Source of the DNA: Oceanospirillum multiglobuliferum | Lineage (GTDB): Bacteria; Pseudomonadota; Gammaproteobacteria; Pseudomonadales; Halomonadaceae | Reading direction: 5' to 3' | DNA length: 36,399 nt | NCBI RefSeq assembly: GCF_900167095.1 | Contig: NZ_FUXG01000028.1 | Coordinates: 1-36,399 of the forward strand | Part shown: piece after piece, positions 31,559-36,399 of the stretch | Layout: each line of letters opens with the position of its first letter | Numbering within the stretch: the stretch's first letter is position 1 | Notes under the pieces: generated by a model | What the model saw: only the letters and a program-made list of their open reading frames with translations | The model's database searches: none | Told to the model about the DNA's origin: nothing | Program-made: the position numbers and the translations under genes

Positions 31559-32125
31559 ATGCAAATTAAGACACAAAAACAGCTGCTATTGGCACTCTTA
31601 CTCTCACTGATAGCAGGTATAAGCTATGCCGACTCTGACGATGATAAAGGTTGGTGGCCTTTTGGTAAGAAGGCGCGCGGCTATCAAGCCGCCAATACAA
31701 ACCAACCTGAATACAGCTTTGAATGTGGTGCTTGTCACATGCCCTATCCAGCACAACTGTTACCTAAAGCAGGGTGGCAGCGTATTCTAGGTTCGCTAGA
31801 TGATCACTTTGGTGAAGATGCTACCCTCACCAAAACCCCTGTTGCTGAAATTGAAGCTTATTTGTTGGCGAATGCGGCAGATAGCGAAAATGCGGGTAAA
31901 TTTAGTAACTTGCTACGAGGCTTAAAGACAGCAGATCCAATTAGAATCACCGAGCTGCCTTATTACAAACACAAGCATGACGAAATTGACTCTAAACGTA
32001 TGGTGTTAAACAACCCTGATGTGGGCAGCTTCAGTGAGTGTAACGCCTGTCATGATAAAGCCAAAGAAGGTACTTTTGATGAGCATACGGTCAAGATTCC
32101 GAATTTTAATAAAAGAGATTATTAA
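31559..32125 (+). CDS. Periplasmic diheme cytochrome c (DHC type)
   Basis: This encodes 188 residues. The signal peptide is cleaved after ISYA. Two c-type heme sites are present: CGACH at 56-60 and CNACH at 161-165. The surrounding sequence (MPYPAQLLPKAGWQRILGSL, DHFGEDATL) matches the DHC family, known from Rhodobacter sphaeroides, where DHC works with a cytochrome b and the heme protein SHP. No SHP gene is present here. A basic and aromatic stretch (KGWWPFGKKARGY) precedes the first heme site. Confidence 0.9.
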   Translation: MQIKTQKQLLLALLLSLIAGISYADSDDDKGWWPFGKKARGYQAANTNQPEYSFECGACHMPYPAQLLPKAGWQRILGSLDDHFGEDATLTKTPVAEIEAYLLANAADSENAGKFSNLLRGLKTADPIRITELPYYKHKHDEIDSKRMVLNNPDVGSFSECNACHDKAKEGTFDEHTVKIPNFNKRDY

Positions 32126-32516
32126 TCAACCTAAAGGGTTAGCAAAGCTTGCTTACCTATCGACAATGGCAAGCCTGATGTTGTCAGCAGTAGCACCAAC
32201 CGTTCAGGCCAGCGATGCCTTATCAGCACAGGAGATTCGACAGTTATCGCAGCAAGGCAAAATCAAACCCTTGTTGCAAATTCTGCAACAACATCAGTTC
32301 GATGGCACGCTATTGGACGTTGAGCTGGAGCGTGAAAAAGGCCGCCTTATTTACGAGCTAGAGTTTTTAAATGACCAAGACGAAGTTTGGGAGTACGAGC
32401 TTGATGCTGAAACAGGCAGGCTCTTAAGTACTGAGCTGGAAGAACATAAAAAGATAACGCCCAAAAGAATGCCTAAAGTAAACGAGAAAGATACAGATGA
32501 AGTTATTGATCGTTGA
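32079..32516 (+). CDS. PepSY-domain periplasmic protein
   Basis: This encodes about 145 residues from the ATG at 32079, which has AAGAAGG 8 bases upstream. That start lies inside the diheme cytochrome gene (47-base overlap, different frame). No ATG, GTG or TTG after the cytochrome stop leaves a complete signal sequence. The signal peptide ends near PTVQAS. One PepSY domain follows (about 55-125: SAQEIRQLSQQGKIKPLLQI, VELEREKGRLIYELEFL, WEYELDAETGRLL). PepSY proteins are frequent partners of two-component systems and cytochromes. The 3' end overlaps the response-regulator gene by 20 bases. Confidence 0.8.
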   Translation: MSIRSRFRILIKEIINQPKGLAKLAYLSTMASLMLSAVAPTVQASDALSAQEIRQLSQQGKIKPLLQILQQHQFDGTLLDVELEREKGRLIYELEFLNDQDEVWEYELDAETGRLLSTELEEHKKITPKRMPKVNEKDTDEVIDR

Positions 32517-33231
32517 AGATGATACAAACCTGAGCCAAGCCTTAGTACGTTTTTTGAAACCCGCAGGTTATGTGGCAGACACTGCAAACAATGGTATTGA
32601 TGGTTTACATCTGGCAGAAAACGAAAGCTATGACGCGCTGATTCTAGATCTTGGCTTACCACAGCTGTCGGGGTTGGAGCTGCTCAAACGGTTAAGGCAA
32701 CAGCAAAACAACGTGCCGGTTTTAATCTTAACCGCTCGTGATGCTTGGCATGAACGTGTTGATGGTTTGAAAGCAGGTGCTGATGACTACTTGGGCAAGC
32801 CCTTTCATCAAGAAGAGTTGTTGGCACGTTTAAATGCAATTTTACGCCGTCATCATGGTTTGGCCGAGCCTATGCTTGTTATGGCAGGCATTCATTTGAA
32901 CACCCATAGTCATCAGGCATTTACAGCGCAGGGGGAATTAATCAGCCTTAGCGCTCTCGAATATCGTTTGTTGCGTTATATGATGCTTAACCCTGATCAG
33001 GTGCTATCAAAAACACAATTAAGTGAGCATATCTATCAGGAGGAACAACTGCGCGATAGCAATGTGATTGAGGTTTACATCAATAAACTGCGGCAATATT
33101 TTGATCAAGCGGTTGGACTAGGGGCTGGTAAAGCCACTATCTTAACCCATCGTGGTCAAGGTTATCGCTTGGTGAGCCAGCCTGATTTTCAGGGTGAATC
33201 GCATCTCAGCCAACCCCAAGTGCAGCCATGA
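32497..33231 (+). CDS. OmpR/QseB-family response regulator
   Basis: This encodes 244 residues. The receiver domain has the acidic pair E7 D8 (IVEDD), phospho-acceptor D51 (LILDLGLP), the conserved Thr/Ser position in ILTARD and Lys101 (LGKPF). The C-terminal winged helix is of the OmpR type (LSALEYRLLRYMMLNPDQV, SNVIEVYINKLRQYF, THRGQGYRL). It is closest in style to QseB/PmrA. The overlap with both the PepSY gene and the kinase gene (4 bases) indicates one operon. Confidence 0.95.
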   Translation: MKLLIVEDDTNLSQALVRFLKPAGYVADTANNGIDGLHLAENESYDALILDLGLPQLSGLELLKRLRQQQNNVPVLILTARDAWHERVDGLKAGADDYLGKPFHQEELLARLNAILRRHHGLAEPMLVMAGIHLNTHSHQAFTAQGELISLSALEYRLLRYMMLNPDQVLSKTQLSEHIYQEEQLRDSNVIEVYINKLRQYFDQAVGLGAGKATILTHRGQGYRLVSQPDFQGESHLSQPQVQP

Positions 33232-34556
33232 ATCTTGATAAAAAAGCCCCATCAATTGAGCGCCAGCTGCGTAACCGCTTACTGTTGGCATTATTGTTAG
33301 TGTTGGTACTCTGCGCGCTATTGATACAAGGTTTATCACGGGAGCTGACTTATAACTATGTTAAAAGTCGTTTACAGCACGATGCCGAAAGTTTAATTGC
33401 CGCGCTGGTACTTAAACCTGGGCAGGCGGTGCAGCTACAAGAAAACCGCATTCCAGATGTTTATCGACGCGCCTTCTCTGGGCATTATTATCGCATCAAA
33501 GTTGGTGATCAACTGATTGAGTCTCGCTCATTATGGGATCTGAACTTACCAATAACACTTTATGATAAACAAACCCTTTCTCCCCATGAGCATGGAGTCG
33601 ACAACCAGCTTTGGTTAAGTTTAACCACCAGTATTACAAAGCAAAATCAGCCAGTTGATATCTGGCTTGCAGAAGATGTTCAGCCCTTAGAACATGACCG
33701 AAAGCTATTCAGCTTTCTAATTTTACTGCTTTTGTTCATCAGTTTTGCGGCACTTTGGTGGCTGCAAGGCAGAGGACTGCGCCAAAGCTTCAAAATTTTT
33801 GAACAGCTTCGACTACAAGTACAAAGCCTACACCAAGGGGATAACAGCTTGATTCAATTAACCCCTCCGCAAGAAGTTGCCCCTTTAAGTGATGAAATAG
33901 GGCGTTTAATTACCCAGCTGAGTCAACGCACAGAGCGCTCACGCAGCGCGCTGGGTAACTTTGCTCATGAGCTAAAACGGCCTTTGCAGCAGTTGCATTT
34001 ACAGCTTGACGACTTACCTGATGGGCAAAAAATGCAGATGACAGAAACACTCGCCCAGATTCAATACTTGCTAGAACGTGAGCTGAAAAGAGCCAGAATT
34101 GCAGGTCGGTGCTTACCGGGAAAAGCTTTTCAGCCCGAAGAAGACTTACAGCCCTTGCTAAAAGTGATGCAACGTATCTACCCACATATACAATTTGATT
34201 TATCACTTAGCGGGCTAGAGGCAAACGCCTTTGTGCCTATTGACCGTGACGACCTACTAGAGCTATTAGGAAATCTAATCGACAACGCGGCAAAATTTGC
34301 ACATCAGAAAGTGCAAGTACAGGTTGAAAAACATCATCAGCAAATCTGTTTTACCATTCAAGATGATGGCGCAGGTGTTGATGATAGCGCACTGATACAA
34401 CTAACCGAACGCGGTACAAGGTTAGATGAATCAGTAAAAGGGCATGGGTTAGGGTTGTCTATTTGCAAGTCGATAATTGAGAGTTATCAAGGGCGGCTAG
34501 CGTTTGAAAGCAATAGAGAGAAAGGGCTAACCGTTATTGCGTGTTTTCCACTTTAG
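33228..34556 (+). CDS. Sensor histidine kinase
   Basis: This encodes 442 residues: membrane helix 1 (about 18-36), a periplasmic sensor region of about 125 residues (about 37-162, no recognised domain), helix 2 (LLLLFISFAALWWLQG, about 163-182), a linker, the H-box FAHELKRPLQQL with His near 246, N-box NLIDNAAKFA, G1 DDGAGV and G2 GHGLGLSI. The H-box has Lys-Arg-Pro where many kinases have Arg-Thr/Ser-Pro. It should phosphorylate the regulator encoded just upstream. Its link to the cytochromes suggests a redox or heme-related signal, but this is inferred. Confidence 0.94.
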   Translation: MNLDKKAPSIERQLRNRLLLALLLVLVLCALLIQGLSRELTYNYVKSRLQHDAESLIAALVLKPGQAVQLQENRIPDVYRRAFSGHYYRIKVGDQLIESRSLWDLNLPITLYDKQTLSPHEHGVDNQLWLSLTTSITKQNQPVDIWLAEDVQPLEHDRKLFSFLILLLLFISFAALWWLQGRGLRQSFKIFEQLRLQVQSLHQGDNSLIQLTPPQEVAPLSDEIGRLITQLSQRTERSRSALGNFAHELKRPLQQLHLQLDDLPDGQKMQMTETLAQIQYLLERELKRARIAGRCLPGKAFQPEEDLQPLLKVMQRIYPHIQFDLSLSGLEANAFVPIDRDDLLELLGNLIDNAAKFAHQKVQVQVEKHHQQICFTIQDDGAGVDDSALIQLTERGTRLDESVKGHGLGLSICKSIIESYQGRLAFESNREKGLTVIACFPL

Positions 34557-34580
34557 ATAGTGTTCAAAATTTACCGATAC

Positions 34581-34611
34581 TTTTGACAGGTCTTCGTAAG
34601 ACCCGTCAAAA
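34581..34611. terminator. Long hairpin between convergent kinase and TIR genes
   Basis: Two 14-base arms (TTTTGAC ... GTCAAAA outside, GGTCTT/AAGACC inside) surround a 3-nt loop. On the plus strand there is one A-C mismatch, while the minus-strand RNA pairs fully with one G-U. It lies 24 bp past the kinase stop. It probably ends transcription for one or both convergent genes. Confidence 0.6.
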
Positions 34612-34669
34612 ATCATTTTACCCATGGCAACCTGTAATTAAGTGGTCAGATTTAGTGTGGCATTACACT

Positions 34670-35503
34670 CTATAAGCTATAGCCACAGGCTTTAAGCTCA
34701 ATGTTTACGTCATTTTTCCACGCACCAGCTTGATCCATTGAAACGTACACAACACCACTAATGTCATTCGGTGTTTCTATCTGCCCCTTAACTAAAGCAC
34801 ACACATTTTTTCGCCCAAGCTTAGCCATTAGATAACCATGCTCGAAAACAACATTTTGTCTTGCACGATCACGTGCAGGTACAGCTGTTTCAAAAGCTCC
34901 GCGCCCTTTATCACATGGTGTATATATTACGATTGCAAAATCAGCTTCACCTGCGTAGTACTCAATTTTTTCAATTATTGTCATCCCACTACTTGCTTGT
35001 TCATGCAATATAATGGCGTCAAGACCGATACTTTCAATATGTCTTGCTACCTCTTGCTTAGCTTCATTGTCACGCCCATGTACGATAAATACTTTGTTTT
35101 TCTTTGGTGTTTTTGGGGCAGAAAAAACCGGAGTTGCTGAGGCTACTTGTGGTTGATGGATACTCTGTTGAACTGGAGATTGAAATACTGCTGGTTGTTG
35201 ATTAGATAATTGCATACCAAATTCCAAGTGACTCAGTAAATCTGCAAACTCTTTATCTAGAAATACTCGGCGCTCTTGATATGAGCCAAATTTGGGCTGA
35301 ATAAAATCCCAGAACGAATCTAAATCACGGGCAAGCTTTAACCAACTAGGCAAGTGTGGCGACAACGTGTTGTTACTTAAAAGCTCGTGCCTTAATTGTT
35401 GATATTCACTATTTGATGACTCTTTACCAGTTGCCCTTGATTTTAACAATGCACACAGGTAATTCGCTTTTTCTGCATTGCTGGTCAAAAATTCAATACT
35501 CAT
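34670..35503 (-). CDS. TIR-like (Cap12-class) predicted nucleotide-binding protein, likely anti-phage
   Basis: This encodes 277 residues; the ATG has AGGA 6 bases upstream. The C-terminal half (about 135-277) is a TIR-like domain of the kind in Cap12/Pycsar effectors: KVFIVHGRDNEAKQEVARHI, then LHEQASSGMTIIEKIEYY with the likely catalytic Glu, ADFAIVIYTPCDKGR and NVVFEHGYLMAKLGR. Related TIR domains cleave NAD during phage defence. The N-terminal part (about 1-110: YQQLRHELLSNNTLSPHLPS, LDSFWDFIQPKFGSYQERR) resembles, from memory, a domain found in abortive-infection proteins. No cyclic-nucleotide synthase or STING-like partner is in the window. It lies 44 bp downstream of the attC-like element and probably belongs to a gene cassette. 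No attC follows its own stop. Confidence 0.8.
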   Translation of the reverse strand: MSIEFLTSNAEKANYLCALLKSRATGKESSNSEYQQLRHELLSNNTLSPHLPSWLKLARDLDSFWDFIQPKFGSYQERRVFLDKEFADLLSHLEFGMQLSNQQPAVFQSPVQQSIHQPQVASATPVFSAPKTPKKNKVFIVHGRDNEAKQEVARHIESIGLDAIILHEQASSGMTIIEKIEYYAGEADFAIVIYTPCDKGRGAFETAVPARDRARQNVVFEHGYLMAKLGRKNVCALVKGQIETPNDISGVVYVSMDQAGAWKNDVNIELKACGYSL

Positions 35504-35547
35504 TTAAATTCCTGAATATGTGGAAAAATAATCTAACTTTTAGTTTT

Positions 35548-35652
35548 GTATAACGCCTGCGATAAGGTGCCACACACTAAACCAACAAAGCACACTGAAC
35601 TCCATGCTAAAACCGCCGATTGTAACGGGTCACCTTGATTGCCTTGTTATAC
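35548..35652 (-). repeat. Integron attC-like recombination site
   Basis: This 105-bp imperfect palindrome has perfect outer boxes: read on the minus strand, GTATAAC at one end (35652-35646) and GTTATAC at the other (35554-35548). They fit the attC consensus RYYYAAC/GTTRRRY. Inner arms AAGGTG (35564-35569) and CACCTT (35631-35636) also pair, and the 3' side reads GCAGGCGTTATAC, much like the ends of Vibrio chromosomal cassettes. The orientation matches the flanking minus-strand genes, and the HEPN-like stop codon falls in the first box. Confidence 0.85.
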
Positions 35653-36060
35653 GTTTTTTTCAAAGACCTGCTTATGAATTTCCAACAAGAACCTTTCAAT
35701 TTCGTCAATTACAAATCCAACATACTCTTTTTCGATAACTAACTTATCATCACCATCTAATTGAATATTCTTGGTGCTTTTAACAACACTTATAATCTGG
35801 CTCTTATTTTTGTATGTAGCTATATTGCCATTACAATGCACCAAACAATTTCGTATTTTGTTAAAATTGTTCAAGTTTGACCATGTACCATTCACTTGGG
35901 ATGTATCAAAGATACCATGCCTTTCGAGATACTCTTTTGAACGAGTAATACCCTCTCCTCGAAAGTCAGTAACATCTACAACAAAGCTATGTCGATTACG
36001 GACATACAAGCACATTTTATGCATACTACTTTCAAGAAAAGTGTACAGAGAAACTAGAGA
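35647..36060 (-). pseudogene. HEPN-like gene, 5' part removed by IS256-family insertion
   Basis: An open frame of about 137 codons runs from the IS edge to a TAA at 35647. It keeps coding sense upstream of its first ATG (36024), reading SLVSLYTFLESSMHKMCLYV, and meets a stop only inside the IS. The product has been decapitated, though a short form from 36024 (125 residues) could still be made. The motif RNCLVH fits the R-x4-H catalytic signature of HEPN ribonucleases, and the helical layout (FNKIRNCLVHCNG, VIDEIERFLLEIHKQVF) agrees. The stop overlaps the attC-like site, as in integron cassettes. The original function was perhaps RNA cleavage in defence or toxin-antitoxin behaviour; this is inferred from one short motif. 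Confidence 0.65.
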
Positions 36061-36399
36061 GGGTGTTCATAGTTCTGTGTCACCCATTTCTTAAAGATCG
36101 ACGTGCTGGTCTATTCGGCCTTCGAAGTGGATGCTCAACTGAGACAATGTCAGGTTCCAGTTTTGCACCGGATGCGTCCACTTCTCTGATGCCTTCAACA
36201 TACCCGCGTATAGCAGCTTGAGCAATGCATTTTCATTAGCAAAGCCCCCTTTCGTCTTGGTCAGTTTACGGAACTGACGGTGCACCGCTTCAACCGCATT
36301 CGTTGTATAAATCGCCCTTCGCACTTGCTCTGGGTATTTGAAGTAAACTGAGAGATTTTCCCACTTACTCCGCCAAGACTTTATCACCAGCGGGTACTG
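36061..36399 (-). mobile_element. IS256-family insertion sequence (3' end, cut by window edge)
   Basis: The transposase C-terminus is followed by an end sequence (GGGTGTTCATAGTTCTGTG, about 36061-36079) that resembles the terminal inverted repeats of IS256-family elements. The exact boundary is uncertain by a few bases, and the target duplication cannot be confirmed because the other end lies outside the window. It has inserted into the HEPN-like gene. Confidence 0.85.
36091..36399 (-). CDS. IS256-family (mutator-type) transposase, C-terminal part
   Basis: The frame is open to the window edge (reading QYPLVIKSWRSKW), so the GTG at 36387 is internal. The segment RRAIYTTNAVEAVHRQFRKL followed by TKTKGGFANENALLKLLY is the signature of IS256-family transposases; the Glu in TTNAVE is the third residue of the DDE catalytic triad. 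About 100 residues of roughly 400 are visible. It catalyses excision and insertion of the element. Whether the rest is intact cannot be seen. Confidence 0.93.
   Translation of the reverse strand, partial: QYPLVIKSWRSKWENLSVYFKYPEQVRRAIYTTNAVEAVHRQFRKLTKTKGGFANENALLKLLYAGMLKASEKWTHPVQNWNLTLSQLSIHFEGRIDQHVDL

Noticed and set aside
34670-35503. CBASS, Pycsar or Thoeris locus
   Set aside because: No nucleotide cyclase, STING-like domain, ThsA-like or Cap2/Cap3 gene is present in the window; only the TIR protein is seen.
34670-36060. A HEPN/TIR two-gene operon acting as one defence system
   Set aside because: The attC-like site between them suggests two separately acquired cassettes, and the HEPN-like gene is broken, so a joint function is not supported.

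Overview
The window is a stretch of chromosome from a Gram-negative gammaproteobacterium. A complete-looking type II secretion (gsp) operon, a gloB / methyltransferase / rnhA / dnaQ cluster, a yejABEF peptide importer and an MltD-type lytic transglycosylase all point that way. Gene content and moderate base composition suggest a marine or aquatic member, perhaps Oceanospirillales-like, but no rRNA or other marker here fixes the genus.

Layout. Positions 2-3055 hold the 3' part of a very large repetitive surface or secreted protein (seven LVIVD propeller repeats, cadherin/Ig-like modules, a 28-unit Pro-Glu tract and a C-terminal anchor-like domain). It is followed by a small outer-membrane beta-barrel protein. 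Positions 4159-15104 on the minus strand are the gsp operon, transcribed N-C-D-E-F-G-H-M-I-J-K-L. This order is unusual, and GspL stops just after its membrane helix. Upstream on the same strand lie dnaQ, rnhA and a methyltransferase, divergent from gloB and mltD. Positions 20038-25574 encode the YejABEF ABC importer, followed by a PAP2 phosphatase. Next come a divergent GST / LysR pair, a TauE-type permease and a Cache-domain chemoreceptor. Positions 30941-34556 form a tight redox and signalling block: cytochrome b561, diheme cytochrome c, PepSY protein, OmpR-type response regulator and histidine kinase. It is preceded by a PmrA/QseB-like direct repeat.

The right end (34670-36399) is accessory DNA. 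A TIR-domain protein of the Cap12-like class and the remains of a HEPN-like protein lie on the minus strand, separated by a 105-bp element with the features of an integron attC site. The HEPN-like stop codon lies inside the attC end box, as is typical of gene cassettes. An IS256-family element, cut by the window edge, has removed the 5' part of the HEPN-like gene. The best reading is the edge of a chromosomal integron cassette array carrying likely anti-phage genes, one of them inactivated by an insertion sequence.

How the parts fit: the gsp genes would build an envelope-spanning secretion machine that could export large proteins such as the one at the left edge, though that link is inferred. 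The cytochrome/PepSY/two-component block looks self-regulating. No tRNA, rRNA or CRISPR array was recognised.
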